Source: CAIQPV01 sp964480365
GTDB taxonomy: Bacteria > Pseudomonadota > Gammaproteobacteria > Burkholderiales > Gallionellaceae
Reading direction: 5' to 3'
Length of the DNA: 64,000 nucleotides
Assembly: GCA_964480365.1 (NCBI GenBank)
Contig: CAYZPM010000021.1
Span: 1-64,000 of the forward strand
The position numbers were made by a program, and so were the translations under genes. How positions within the stretch are numbered: position 1 is the stretch's first letter; each line of letters starts with the position of its first letter. Shown here in pieces: positions 41,353 through 50,599 of the stretch. The notes below the pieces were generated by a model. It had not been told where the DNA came from and searched no databases. It was given only the letters and a program-made list of their open reading frames with translations.

Positions 41353-41661
41353 ATGGCTACGAAACAACAAAACACCTCACTGCTGGAACGGGAACTCAGC
41401 AAGAGCAAGCCACCCATGCTGTACAAAGTGGTGCTGTTCAACGATGATTACACGACCATGGAGTTTGTGATTGAGGTTTTGCAAACATTTTTTGCTATGA
41501 ACCGTGAACGCGCGACCCAAGTCATGCTCAAAGTTCATGAAGAGGGTTCCGCTGTGTGTGGTGTATACCCCAAAGACATTGCAGAAACAAAAGTTTCACA
41601 AGTAACGGCATTTGCCAAGCATCGTGAGCATCCGCTACGATGTGAATTGGAGGAGATATAA
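41353..41661 (+). CDS. clpS: ClpS, adaptor of the ClpAP protease (N-end rule)
   Basis: 102 residues. The conserved core PPMLYKVVLFNDDYTTMEFV and HEEGSAVCGVYPKDIAETK includes the NDDYT segment and His of the N-degron pocket. ClpS delivers proteins with bulky N-terminal residues to ClpA. The extended N-terminus (TKQQNTSLLEREL) is needed for ClpA engagement in the family. It is followed after three bases by clpA, the standard arrangement. Confidence 0.95.
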   Translation: MATKQQNTSLLERELSKSKPPMLYKVVLFNDDYTTMEFVIEVLQTFFAMNRERATQVMLKVHEEGSAVCGVYPKDIAETKVSQVTAFAKHREHPLRCELEEI

Positions 41662-41664
41662 ACC

Positions 41665-43914
41665 ATGATCGCGCAAGAACTTGAAGTCAGCCTGCACCTG
41701 GCCTTCGTTGAAGCACGCCAGAAACGGCACGAATTCATCACGGTAGAGCATCTGCTGCTCGCCATGCTCGACAATCCCTCGGCAGCGCACGTGTTGCGTG
41801 CCTGTGGGGCGGACATTGACGAGTTGCGCGCTGTGCTGATCGATTTCGTCACTACCCACACCCCAACTCTAGCGGGCAGCGGCGAGGTGGACACACAGCC
41901 TACGGTTGGCTTCCAACGCGTCATCCAGCGCGCGATCCTGCATGTGCAATCAACCAACAAAAAAGAGGTCACCGGAGCCAATATTCTGGTAGCCCTGTTC
42001 AGCGAGAAAGAATCCCATGCGGTTTTTTTCCTCAACCAGCGCGGCATCACACGGCTGGATGTGGTGAACTATATCGCCCACGGCATCAACAGCGCCAATC
42101 AGCCCATTCCCCAAAAAACAGCAGAGGCTGAAACAGAACAGGAAGCTGGCAACGAAGGAGCGTTACACGACTATACGCTGGATCTCAATGCACAGGCCAT
42201 AGCTGGCAAAATTGACCCATTGATCGGGCGCGAACTCGAACTGGAGCGCGTTATCCAGACCTTGTGTCGCCGCCGCAAGAACAATCCGCTGCTGGTCGGC
42301 GAGGCCGGTGTGGGTAAGACCGCCATCGCCGAAGGGCTGGCGCGCCGCATCACGGAAAACGACGTGCCAGAAATCCTCAAGGATGCGCACGTGTATTCGC
42401 TCGACATGGGCGCGCTGCTGGCCGGTACCAAGTATCGCGGCGACTTCGAACAACGCCTGAAAGCGGTGCTCAAGGAATTGTCTGCGGCCAAACACGCCAT
42501 CCTGTTCATCGACGAAATTCACACCCTGATCGGTGCTGGGTCTGCTTCAGGCGGGACAATGGATGCCTCCAACCTGTTGAAACCCGCTCTGTCCAGCGGT
42601 GAACTCAAGTGCATAGGCGCGACGACCTATCAGGAATATCGTGGCATTTTCGAGAAGGATCACGCACTTTCGCGCCGCTTCCAGAAAGTGGACGTGACCG
42701 AGCCGAGTGTGGAACAGACTATAGAGATTCTGAAGGGACTAAGGGCGCGCTTCGAGATCCATCACGGCATCAAATACAGCGCCGCCGCATTGACCAGCGC
42801 TGCCGAGCTTTCCTCGCGTTTCATCACCGACCGGCACCTGCCTGACAAAGCGATAGACGTGATCGACGAAGCGGGTGCTGCACAGCGCGTGCTGCCTAAA
42901 TCCAGACAGAAGAAAATCGTCGGCAAGCACGAAATTGAGGAAATTATTGCGAAAATTGCGCGCATCCCGCCGCGTACCGTTTCCTCGGATGACCGCAATA
43001 CGCTGAAGAATCTGGATCGCGACCTCAAGGCCACAGTATTCGGACAGAACAAGGCCATCGACACGCTGGCACGCGCGATCAAAATGTCGCGCAGCGGCCT
43101 CGGCAACCCGCAAAAACCCATCGGCAGCTTCCTGTTCTCCGGTCCGACCGGCGTGGGCAAGACCGAAGTGGCGCGTCAGCTCGCTTACAGCATGGGCATG
43201 CCGCTGCACCGCTTCGACATGTCCGAATACATGGAGCGCCATGCCGTGTCACGCCTGATCGGCGCGCCTCCCGGCTATGTCGGTTTCGACCAAGGCGGAT
43301 TGCTCACCGAAGCCATCAGCAAACAGCCGCATTGCGTGCTGCTGCTGGACGAAATCGAAAAAGCCCACCCGGACATCTTCAACATCCTGCTGCAAGTGAT
43401 GGATCACGGCACGCTCACCGACAACAACGGGCGCAAAGCCGATTTTCGCAATGTGGTCATCATCATGACTACCAACGCGGGCGCGGATACCTTGAACAAG
43501 ACGCAGATCGGCTTCTCCAAGACATCCTCATCCGGTGACGAAATGGCTGACATCAAGCGCATGTTCACCCCGGAATTCCGCAACCGTCTGGATGCCATCG
43601 TCTCCTTTGCCTCGCTGGATAAGGAAGTCATCCTGCGCGTGGTGGACAAATTCCTGATGCAGCTTGAAGAACAACTGCACGATAAGAAAGTGGAAGCCGT
43701 GTTCACCGACGCGCTGAAAGATTTCCTTGCCAAGACCGGCTTCGACCCGCAGATGGGTGCCCGCCCAATGGCGCGCCTGATACAAGACACCATCCGTTCT
43801 GCTCTTGCCGATGAACTGCTGTTTGGCAAGCTAGCAAGCGGCGGCAAGGTAACGGTGGACGTGAAGGACGACAAGGTTATACTGGAGTTTGAAGAAGAAG
43901 TTGTTCTTGCTTAA
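41665..43914 (+). CDS. clpA: ClpA, ATPase subunit of the ClpAP protease
   Basis: 749 residues. An N-terminal double Clp repeat domain (residues ~1-145) and two AAA+ modules: Walker A GEAGVGKT with Walker B AILFIDEIHT, and Walker A GPTGVGKTE with Walker B VLLLDEIEKA. The IGF tripeptide in TQIGFSKT is the ClpP-binding loop. There is no ClpB/ClpC middle coiled-coil, which with ClpS upstream confirms ClpA. GGAGGAG, lying over the end of clpS, is the ribosome-binding site. clpP is not in the window. Confidence 0.95.
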   Translation: MIAQELEVSLHLAFVEARQKRHEFITVEHLLLAMLDNPSAAHVLRACGADIDELRAVLIDFVTTHTPTLAGSGEVDTQPTVGFQRVIQRAILHVQSTNKKEVTGANILVALFSEKESHAVFFLNQRGITRLDVVNYIAHGINSANQPIPQKTAEAETEQEAGNEGALHDYTLDLNAQAIAGKIDPLIGRELELERVIQTLCRRRKNNPLLVGEAGVGKTAIAEGLARRITENDVPEILKDAHVYSLDMGALLAGTKYRGDFEQRLKAVLKELSAAKHAILFIDEIHTLIGAGSASGGTMDASNLLKPALSSGELKCIGATTYQEYRGIFEKDHALSRRFQKVDVTEPSVEQTIEILKGLRARFEIHHGIKYSAAALTSAAELSSRFITDRHLPDKAIDVIDEAGAAQRVLPKSRQKKIVGKHEIEEIIAKIARIPPRTVSSDDRNTLKNLDRDLKATVFGQNKAIDTLARAIKMSRSGLGNPQKPIGSFLFSGPTGVGKTEVARQLAYSMGMPLHRFDMSEYMERHAVSRLIGAPPGYVGFDQGGLLTEAISKQPHCVLLLDEIEKAHPDIFNILLQVMDHGTLTDNNGRKADFRNVVIIMTTNAGADTLNKTQIGFSKTSSSGDEMADIKRMFTPEFRNRLDAIVSFASLDKEVILRVVDKFLMQLEEQLHDKKVEAVFTDALKDFLAKTGFDPQMGARPMARLIQDTIRSALADELLFGKLASGGKVTVDVKDDKVILEFEEEVVLA

Positions 43915-43917
43915 CGG

Positions 43918-43995
43918 GTAGGGCGGAACACATAGCGGTTCCGCCGAATGGATTTCAAATTTTGGCGGAACACCCCTGCGGGGCTTCCACCCTAC
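43918..43995. repeat. REP/BIME-like element between clpA and gluQ
   Basis: A 78-base element from GTAGGGCGGA to CCACCCTAC, with GCGGAAC/GTTCCGC and CCCCTGCGGGG inner hairpins. It has the same architecture as 11254-11333. It could act as an attenuator before gluQ. Confidence 0.75.
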
Positions 43996-44013
43996 ACTCC
44001 GCGACCTCACTGA

Positions 44014-44985
44014 ATGTCACAATATCGCGGGCGCTTTGCCCCCTCCCCCACCGGCCCGCTGCATTTCGGTTCACTAATCGCCGCTGTCGGCAGCTATCTG
44101 GATGCCAAACACCATCAAGGCCTGTGGCTGGTGCGCATCGAAGACCTTGATGCGCCACGTACCGTCAAAGGCGCTGCCGACGACATCCTGCGCACGCTGG
44201 AAGCTTTTGGCTTATATTGGGATGAGGCAGTGCTATACCAAAGCCAACGCACCGCCGCTTATGAAGAAGCATTGCAAAAATTGCGGGCCATAGGCGCAGT
44301 GTATCCTTGCGCCTGTACGCGCAAGGAAATCGCCGACTCGGCGTTACATGGCATCGAAGGGCAGATTTATCCGGGGACTTGCCGCAATGGTATTCCGGCG
44401 GAACGCGAAGGGCGGGCGTGGCGGGTGCGCACCGATACCCCCTTCCCCACCCCTTCCCCCGGAGGGAGAAGGGAGCTTGGTTCCCTCTCCCATCCGGAGA
44501 AGGCTAGGGAGGGGGTGAGTACCGTTGAATTCGACGACACCCTGCAAGGCCAAATCACCCAACACCTTGAAAACGAGATCGGCGATTTCGTGGTAAAGCG
44601 CGCCGACGGTCTGTTCGCCTATCAGCTTGCGGTGGTGGTGGATGATGCGTTCCAGGGCATCTCGCATGTGGTACGCGGTTCCGACCTGCTCTCTTCCACG
44701 CCACGCCAGATTTATCTGCAACGGTTGCTGGGGTTAACTACTCCGGCCTACATGCATTTGCCTGTCGCGGTAAATGCCCAGAGCGAAAAACTCAGCAAGC
44801 AGACGCTGGCCGCGCCGGTCGATACGCACAATGTTTCCAATACGCTGTTGCGTACGCTGGAATTCCTGCGTCAGCAACCTCCCGGAGAATTGGCCTCATG
44901 CAACCCGGAAAAAATTCTGGAATGGGCTATCACTCGCTGGGACAAGGACAAGCTGAAAGAAGTAATGCAAATAACTGCTGGCTAG
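44014..44985 (+). CDS. gluQ: Glutamyl-Q tRNA(Asp) synthetase, with an in-frame repeat insertion
   Basis: 323 residues. Class I GluRS-like catalytic core without an anticodon domain: RFAPSPTGPLHFGSL (HIGH-like), LVRIEDLD, zinc ligands CACT and YPGTC, and KLSKQ (KMSKS-like). GluQ-RS glutamylates queuosine in tRNA-Asp, and the queuosine genes tgt and queA are in this window. Residues about 142-169 have no counterpart in the family and are encoded by a palindromic repeat (44437-44520); the normal sequence would run from RVRTD directly to EFDD. The frame remains open. The stop overlaps the convergent stop of the GGDEF gene (CTAG). Confidence 0.9.
   Translation: MSQYRGRFAPSPTGPLHFGSLIAAVGSYLDAKHHQGLWLVRIEDLDAPRTVKGAADDILRTLEAFGLYWDEAVLYQSQRTAAYEEALQKLRAIGAVYPCACTRKEIADSALHGIEGQIYPGTCRNGIPAEREGRAWRVRTDTPFPTPSPGGRRELGSLSHPEKAREGVSTVEFDDTLQGQITQHLENEIGDFVVKRADGLFAYQLAVVVDDAFQGISHVVRGSDLLSSTPRQIYLQRLLGLTTPAYMHLPVAVNAQSEKLSKQTLAAPVDTHNVSNTLLRTLEFLRQQPPGELASCNPEKILEWAITRWDKDKLKEVMQITAG
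44437..44520. repeat. Palindromic repeat inserted in frame in gluQ
   Basis: 84 bases, beginning ACCCCCTTCCCC and ending GGGAGGGGGTGAGT, with inner GGGAGAAGGGAG / CTCCC-type pairing. The length is a multiple of three, so 28 codons are added without a stop. It resembles the Pro/Arg/Gly-coding repeats found in intergenic DNA; a similar C-rich hairpin lies at 58975-59010. Confidence 0.78.
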
Positions 44986-46895
44986 TCCGCAATCGTTTTA
45001 TTTCGGCCAGCCTTTTTCGCGGCATACAAGCGTTTGTCGGCCAGTTGCAGCAACATTTCGACATTTAACAATTCCGGTTTCTTGTGCGCCAGCCCAATAC
45101 TGATAGTGAGATGAAAATCCGGACCGGTAGGGCTGTGGATATTGCTCGCCGCGACGTTCAGGCGCAACCTTTCCGCATACTGAAAAACCTGATCCGGCTG
45201 TGAATCCGGGCAAATCAACAAAAATTCTTCGCCACCCAAACGGCACACCACGTCCTGCTTGCGCGCAGTCAAGCGCAGGACATTGGCCACTTGTTTCAAC
45301 ACGTCGTCCCCCACCTTGTGGCCGTAGGTGTCGTTAATCTGTTTGAAACGATCTATATCCACCATCATGCACGACAGGGGGCGACCACTGCGCTCGGCCA
45401 GTGCCCACTGCCGATCCAGTTGTTCGATCGCATAACGGCGGTTGGGCAGTTCGGTGAGGACATCGGTAAGCGCAAGTTGTTGCAAGCGCTGGTTCGAAGC
45501 CGCCAGTTCGGCAGCGAATTCGCGCAATTGCTGGCGGTCATATTCCAGCTCTTCCTGAAGCTGCACCACGCGCTGCGCTGCCCACATTCTTGCCCCCAGC
45601 ACCTTGAAGTTAATCGGCTTGGTAAGATAATCGTTCGCTCCTGCCTCAAACGCCTCCACCAGCCGTTCAGTACTTTCCTGGGCGGTGACGATAAAAACAT
45701 AGATGTTACGCCATGCCGGGTTCTGCCTGAGCGCCTTGCAAAATTCGATACCATCCATCTCGGGCATAGCCCAGTCGGTGATGATGAGTTGCGGCATGGA
45801 TTCTTCGACCAAGCGCAAAGCCTCCACGCCGCTGCGTGCCGTGGTCACCGTATGTCCGGCTTGAAGCAGCAGGTGTTGCAGCATCAGCAAAATGCTGCGG
45901 TCGTCCTCCACCAGCAAGATGCGCAACTTGTAGGGCGTCACTACCTTGCTTCGCAACGCCTCGACATTCAGCATTTCCGGTGCCAACGGCACCGCTTCCA
46001 GTAATTCAGCGAAGGGGGGAACCTTCACCGAATGGATGCCAAATAGATTGCTCCACTCATGCCACTCTTTCATCGCGTTGTCGCCAAGCTCGATAAGCAT
46101 GTCCGTTTCAACGCCCAGCCGGGTGGCAAGCAACATCAGCCTGGACACCATCTTGCGCCGGAGCGGTTCTTTGGCCAGACATACCGAAGCGAGATAGTTC
46201 GCGACATGCAGCACGTTTAGCAGACGCCAGTCCCGGCTGCCCTCCGCGCCCCCAGCCAGATCGGGCTCCTCATGGTGCAAGGCGATTTTTTGGAACACCA
46301 GCGGCATCCCCCAGTCAGCCAGCAATTCCTTGGTCAATTGGTTGTGATTCAGGCCGAACTCAGCGAGTTCAAGATCGGACAGCCCGGCATCCGCTGCCTC
46401 AACTTTTTCGAGGATGACCGCATATTCTTGCGGATACGACGATGCCAGCGCCAAGCGGCCTACCTGCCCGAGCAGGCCCAGGACAAAGACTTCTTCATGT
46501 GAGCCGATATTGCTATGCAACATCAGGCTCTGTGCGGCAATTGCCGTCAGCAGTGATCTGCCCCAAAATTCCTGATAATCGAATTTCTTGCATGCCCCGT
46601 CACGGTTCCCATCTATCAGCGACAGACCCAGCACCAGTTGCCGCAAAGCGTTCAGTCCCAGCACCGTAACTGCATCCAACACAGAGGCAATAGGCCGCGT
46701 CTGGTAAAACACCACCGCATTGGCTATCTTGATGACACGACCAGACAACGCAGGATCAGCCTTAATCGCATGGGCAATCTCATGATTCGTTACGTCGTCT
46801 TTCTGGGTGAGCCGAATCACCTGCAAGGCGATGCCCTTGGGGGAGGGCAAATTTCCGTCTGCCTTGAGTGCTTCAAACTTTGGATCGCTGACCAT
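44982..46895 (-). CDS. HDOD - response regulator - diguanylate cyclase fusion
   Basis: 637 residues in three parts. Residues ~15-215 are an HDOD domain (GIALQVIRLTQKDDVTNHEI; TVLGLNALRQLVLGLSLIDG). Residues ~324-440 are a receiver domain with phosphoacceptor Asp374 (LIITDWAMPEMDG) and the conserved Lys of LTKPINF. After a coiled-coil (445-475) a GGDEF domain carries the active-site GGEEF at 554-558 and an inhibitory site RKQD at 545-548. It should make cyclic di-GMP under phosphorelay control with product inhibition. No partner kinase gene is adjacent. A possible target in the window is the MshE ATPase (inference). Confidence 0.93.
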   Translation of the reverse strand: MVSDPKFEALKADGNLPSPKGIALQVIRLTQKDDVTNHEIAHAIKADPALSGRVIKIANAVVFYQTRPIASVLDAVTVLGLNALRQLVLGLSLIDGNRDGACKKFDYQEFWGRSLLTAIAAQSLMLHSNIGSHEEVFVLGLLGQVGRLALASSYPQEYAVILEKVEAADAGLSDLELAEFGLNHNQLTKELLADWGMPLVFQKIALHHEEPDLAGGAEGSRDWRLLNVLHVANYLASVCLAKEPLRRKMVSRLMLLATRLGVETDMLIELGDNAMKEWHEWSNLFGIHSVKVPPFAELLEAVPLAPEMLNVEALRSKVVTPYKLRILLVEDDRSILLMLQHLLLQAGHTVTTARSGVEALRLVEESMPQLIITDWAMPEMDGIEFCKALRQNPAWRNIYVFIVTAQESTERLVEAFEAGANDYLTKPINFKVLGARMWAAQRVVQLQEELEYDRQQLREFAAELAASNQRLQQLALTDVLTELPNRRYAIEQLDRQWALAERSGRPLSCMMVDIDRFKQINDTYGHKVGDDVLKQVANVLRLTARKQDVVCRLGGEEFLLICPDSQPDQVFQYAERLRLNVAASNIHSPTGPDFHLTISIGLAHKKPELLNVEMLLQLADKRLYAAKKAGRNKTIAD

Positions 46896-46985
46896 ATTCT
46901 ATGGTAGACCTTACGCCTAAACTATTTCTGAGCCGGGACTATACCACTATGAATGGCAAGGTGTAATCTCGTTAACAAATGTTGT

Positions 46986-47627
46986 TTAGCCGCGCTGTCT
47001 GCGATGGCGGATAAATTCACGAATGGCGGGCAGAAAGGAGATGAAAACGATGCCGGCGACCATCAGCGTGAGGTTGTTCTTGACCACAGGAATATTGCCG
47101 AAGAAATAGCCGAGCGCCACGAAACAGCTGATCCAGCACACACTACCCAAAGCGCTGAACGACAAGAACAAGCGGTAGCCCATCAGGCCGACACCGGCCA
47201 CGAACGGCGCAAAGGTGCGAATGATGGGCAGGAAACGCGCGAACAGGATGGTCTTGCCGCCGTGCTTCTTGTAGAAGGCATGGGTCTTGTCCAAATGCTC
47301 GCGCCGGATAAAGCGCGAATTAGCGCGATGCACCAACTTCTTGCCGACCAGCCGTCCGATCCAGTAATTGGTGTTGTCGCCGGAGAAGGCCGCCAGCATC
47401 AACAACGGCATCAGGATACGCAACTCCATGGAACCCATGCCGCACAATGCGCCCGCCACAAACAGCAGCGAGTCGCCCGGCAGGAAGGGCGCAACCACCA
47501 GCCCGGTCTCGGCGAAGATGATAAGGAATAGGATGGCGTAAACCCAGTCGCCGTATTGCTGTATCAACGACAACAGGTGCGTGTCCAGATGCAGGACAAT
47601 ATCGAGAAGAGATATAAGAAAATCCAA
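46986..47627 (-). CDS. DedA/SNARE-associated-domain membrane protein
   Basis: 213 residues with four to five hydrophobic helices. Family motifs: FAETGLVVAPFLPGDSLLF and FARFLPIIRTFAPFVAGVG, including the Glu, Asp and Arg residues that are essential in E. coli YqjA and other DedA proteins. DedA proteins move polyprenyl phosphates or other lipids across the inner membrane and support proton-dependent homeostasis. It is last in the queA-tgt-yajC-secD-secF line; a small palindromic repeat lies between it and secF. Confidence 0.9.
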   Translation of the reverse strand: MDFLISLLDIVLHLDTHLLSLIQQYGDWVYAILFLIIFAETGLVVAPFLPGDSLLFVAGALCGMGSMELRILMPLLMLAAFSGDNTNYWIGRLVGKKLVHRANSRFIRREHLDKTHAFYKKHGGKTILFARFLPIIRTFAPFVAGVGLMGYRLFLSFSALGSVCWISCFVALGYFFGNIPVVKNNLTLMVAGIVFISFLPAIREFIRHRRQRG

Positions 47628-47647
47628 TTAGGAAAACCCTCAGAAGT

Positions 47648-47675
47648 CGTCATTCCCGCGAAGGCGGGAATGACG
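47648..47675. repeat. Short palindromic repeat between secF and dedA
   Basis: CGTCATTCCCGC (47648-47659), loop GAAG, and GCGGGAATGACG (47664-47675) form a perfect 12-base stem. It belongs to the CATTCCCGC family, also at 33882 and 40801. Confidence 0.85.
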
Positions 47676-47698
47676 GTATTCGAATTTTTGAGGCATAC

Positions 47699-48631
47699 CT
47701 ACGGCAAAACTTCTTCAGCTTCGGTCTTTTCCGGCTTGATAAAATCCTCGCGCGACACGCCGAATATCATCAGCAGTGGGCTGGCAACCAGCACCGAGGA
47801 ATAGATACTGAACAGGATGCCAATGGTCAGCGCCAGCGCGAAATAGTGTAGCGTCTCGCCACCGAGGAACAGCATTGAGGTCACCATTATTTGCGTGCAG
47901 CCGTGAGTGATGATGGTGCGCGACATGGTACGGGTGATGGCGTTATCGATAATCCCGGCCACTTCGGTCTTGCGCAACTTGCGGAAGTTTTCACGAATCC
48001 GGTCGAATACCACCACCGATTCGTTCACAGAATAGCCCAGCACTGCCAGCACCGCTGCCAGAACCGGGAGCGAAAATTCCCACTGGAATGCAGCGAAGAA
48101 GCCAAGAATGATGACCACGTCGTGCAGGTTAGCGATGATCGCGGCAAGGCCGAATTTCCATTCGAAGCGCATCCACAGATAGCAGACGATCCCGAGTGAA
48201 ACCAGCAACAACGCCATCGCACCGTTCTCCACCAACTCCTTGCCCACCTGCGGGCCGACGAATTCGACACGACGCATCTCAACGCTGGCGTCCTGCGAAT
48301 GCAACGCATCGCGCACCTGTTCACTCAGTTTCGAGCCAGAAGTATTCTCCTTGAGCGGAACCTGAATCAGCACATCGTGGCTGGTGCCGAAATTCTGCAC
48401 CTGCGCATCTTTCAGCCCGATACCACCCAATTGCTCGCGCACCTTGTTCAGGTCGGCAGGCTGGGCGTAGTGCATTTCCAGCACCGTTCCTCCAGTGAAA
48501 TCCACTCCAAAATTTAACCCGCGCGTGGCGAGAAAAATGACGGCGACGATGAAAGTAACCAGTGAAATACTGGTGGTGTACCGTCCATAACTCATGAACG
48601 GGATGTCTTGCTTAATGCGGAAAAATTCCAT
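47699..48631 (-). CDS. secF: Protein translocase subunit SecF
   Basis: 310 residues, six transmembrane helices with a large first periplasmic loop. Motifs: GLNFGVDFTGGTVLEMHYAQ near the N-terminus and LGYSVNESVVVFDRIRENFR in the membrane part (family D4/D5 regions). SecF works with SecD to use the proton gradient for late steps of protein export. It lies 11 bases after secD in the standard order. Confidence 0.95.
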   Translation of the reverse strand: MEFFRIKQDIPFMSYGRYTTSISLVTFIVAVIFLATRGLNFGVDFTGGTVLEMHYAQPADLNKVREQLGGIGLKDAQVQNFGTSHDVLIQVPLKENTSGSKLSEQVRDALHSQDASVEMRRVEFVGPQVGKELVENGAMALLLVSLGIVCYLWMRFEWKFGLAAIIANLHDVVIILGFFAAFQWEFSLPVLAAVLAVLGYSVNESVVVFDRIRENFRKLRKTEVAGIIDNAITRTMSRTIITHGCTQIMVTSMLFLGGETLHYFALALTIGILFSIYSSVLVASPLLMIFGVSREDFIKPEKTEAEEVLP

Positions 48632-48642
48632 GTCGTGTCTTC

Positions 48643-50454
48643 CTAGCCTATCGCCACTTTGGTCAAACGCGGCTTGCGCCCATAAATCAAATTAACCAGC
48701 GCACGCGAAACCAGCACCGCGCTGAACATCGAGGTCAGGATGCCCAGACACAACACCACGGCAAAGCCGCGCACCGGGCCAGAGCCGAACATGAACAGAG
48801 CAATGCCCGCAATCAAGGTGGTGATGTTGGAGTCAAGGATGGTGCCGAACGCATGCTCGTAACCCGCATTAATGGAAGCCTGCGGCGTATTGCCATTGCG
48901 CAGCTCTTCGCGAATGCGCTCATTGATCAGCACATTGGAGTCAATCGCCATACCCAGAGTCAGCGCGATAGCCGCCATGCCCGGCAAGGTCAGCGTGGCC
49001 TGCAGCATGGACAGCAGCGCCACCAGCAGCAGCAGGTTGACGCCTAGCGCCAGCACGGAAACCCCGCCGAACATCAGGTAGTAGGCAATCATGAAAACCG
49101 CGATGGCGGTAAAGCCGATCTGCGTGGAATGAAAGCCGCGCGAAATGTTTTCCGCTCCCAGGCTGGGGCCGACGGTACGCTCTTCTACTATCTCCATTGG
49201 TGCCGCCAGTGCGCCCGCACGCAGCAACAGCGCGGTATTCTTGGTCTCTTCGGTGGTCATCCTGCCGGTGATCTGCACGCGCCCACCGCCGATTTCCTCG
49301 CGTATCACCGGAGCTGTGACAATTTCGCCTTTGCCTTTTTCAAACAGGATAATGGCCATGCGCTTGCCCACGTTCTCGCGCGTCGCGTCCTTGAATTTGC
49401 GTGCGCCGATGCCATCCAGATTAATATGCACCGCCGGTTCGTTATCGCGGTTATCGAAGCCGGGCTGCGCATCACTGATGCGTTCGCCGGTAAAAATCAC
49501 AGCCTTCTTCACCAGCAATGGGGTACCGTCCGTTTCCTTGAACATTTCGGTTCCGAACGGTGCGGGAGACCCCTCGACGTAATGATGCTCCTCATCCACC
49601 AAGCGCACTTCCAGCGTCGCGGTACGACCCAGAATGTCTTTCGCACGCGCCGTGTCCTGCACGCCGGGCAGTTGCACCACGATGCGGTCTGCGCCCTGCT
49701 GCTGGATCACCGGCTCGGCCACGCCCAGTTCGTTGACCCGATTGCGCAAGGTGACCAGATTCTGCTGCACCGCAGAATCCTGGATGCGTTTTTCTTCTTC
49801 CGGTTTGAGCGTGGCAAGCAGCAGAAATTCGCCGCCCTCATCCTTGTCGCTAAGGAACAGCCCGCCGAAGCGTTGCTTGATTTCCCCCTCGCCCTTGCTG
49901 CGCGTTTCCGCGTCGCGGAATTTGACCGTCACCAAATTGCCATCGCGGTTCACGCCGGAATAGGCAATATTCTGTTCGCGCAAGGTGCTGCGGATATCGC
50001 TGGCAGCGGACTCCAGCGCCTTATCCAGCGCGCCTTTCATGTCGATCTGCAACAAAAAATGCACGCCACCGCGCAAATCCAGACCAAGATACATGGGCAG
50101 TGCGTTGATGCCGGTGAGCCACTGCGGCGAACGCGGCAACAGGTTCAGCGCCACCACGTAATCCTCGCCCAGATTGGTTTGCAGGATGTCCTTGGCCTTC
50201 AATTGGCTGTCGGTATCGCCGAAGCGCGCCTTGACGCTGGTGGCATCCAATGAAATTGCATCGGGATTGAGACTGGCAGCCTTGAGCGCGGATTCCACTC
50301 GCCCCATCAGGGCACTATCCGCCTTGAGGCTTGAGCGTAATGGTGACACCTGCACCGCCGGGGATTCGCCGTAGAAGTTGGGCAGGGTGTAAACCAGCCC
50401 AATAACGAACGCGACAAGAATCAGCAGGTTTTTCCACAGCGGGTATTGGTTCAT
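48643..50454 (-). CDS. secD: Protein translocase subunit SecD
   Basis: 603 residues. LGLDLRGGVHFLLQID (D1 motif), a large periplasmic P1 domain, and GMAIDSNVLINERIREELRN and FGTILDSNITTLIAGIALF in the membrane half identify SecD. It carries a proton-driven export function with SecF and YajC. Upstream of it, between yajC and secD, an unusual inverted-repeat element of about 125 bases is inserted (50475-50599). Confidence 0.95.
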   Translation of the reverse strand: MNQYPLWKNLLILVAFVIGLVYTLPNFYGESPAVQVSPLRSSLKADSALMGRVESALKAASLNPDAISLDATSVKARFGDTDSQLKAKDILQTNLGEDYVVALNLLPRSPQWLTGINALPMYLGLDLRGGVHFLLQIDMKGALDKALESAASDIRSTLREQNIAYSGVNRDGNLVTVKFRDAETRSKGEGEIKQRFGGLFLSDKDEGGEFLLLATLKPEEEKRIQDSAVQQNLVTLRNRVNELGVAEPVIQQQGADRIVVQLPGVQDTARAKDILGRTATLEVRLVDEEHHYVEGSPAPFGTEMFKETDGTPLLVKKAVIFTGERISDAQPGFDNRDNEPAVHINLDGIGARKFKDATRENVGKRMAIILFEKGKGEIVTAPVIREEIGGGRVQITGRMTTEETKNTALLLRAGALAAPMEIVEERTVGPSLGAENISRGFHSTQIGFTAIAVFMIAYYLMFGGVSVLALGVNLLLLVALLSMLQATLTLPGMAAIALTLGMAIDSNVLINERIREELRNGNTPQASINAGYEHAFGTILDSNITTLIAGIALFMFGSGPVRGFAVVLCLGILTSMFSAVLVSRALVNLIYGRKPRLTKVAIG

Positions 50455-50474
50455 TGCATTACCTCAGTTACTTC

Positions 50475-50599
50475 TAAAAAATTCAAAGTTCGCCCAAATG
50501 CAAGGCGCGAAAAAATTTTAGCAGCGCCGCATATGGGGTATATGTAAGCAAGAAAATTTTTGAGCAACACAGCAGTTGGGATGAAATTTGAATTTTTAA
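50475..50599. mobile_element. Small MITE-like inverted-repeat element between yajC and secD
   Basis: AAAAATTCAAAGTTCGCCCA (from 50476) and the reverse complement of its right end (TGGGATGAAATTTGAATTTT, 50577-50596) form imperfect ~21-base terminal repeats. The interior contains TGCAAGGCGCG, also found in the element at 37668, and an AT-rich palindrome CATATGGGGTATATG. The right end touches the yajC stop codon. It encodes nothing. Confidence 0.65.

Noticed and set aside
49129..50253. A 374-codon plus-strand frame opposite secD
   Set aside because: Antisense shadow of a conserved gene, with no signal, motif or ribosome-binding site.
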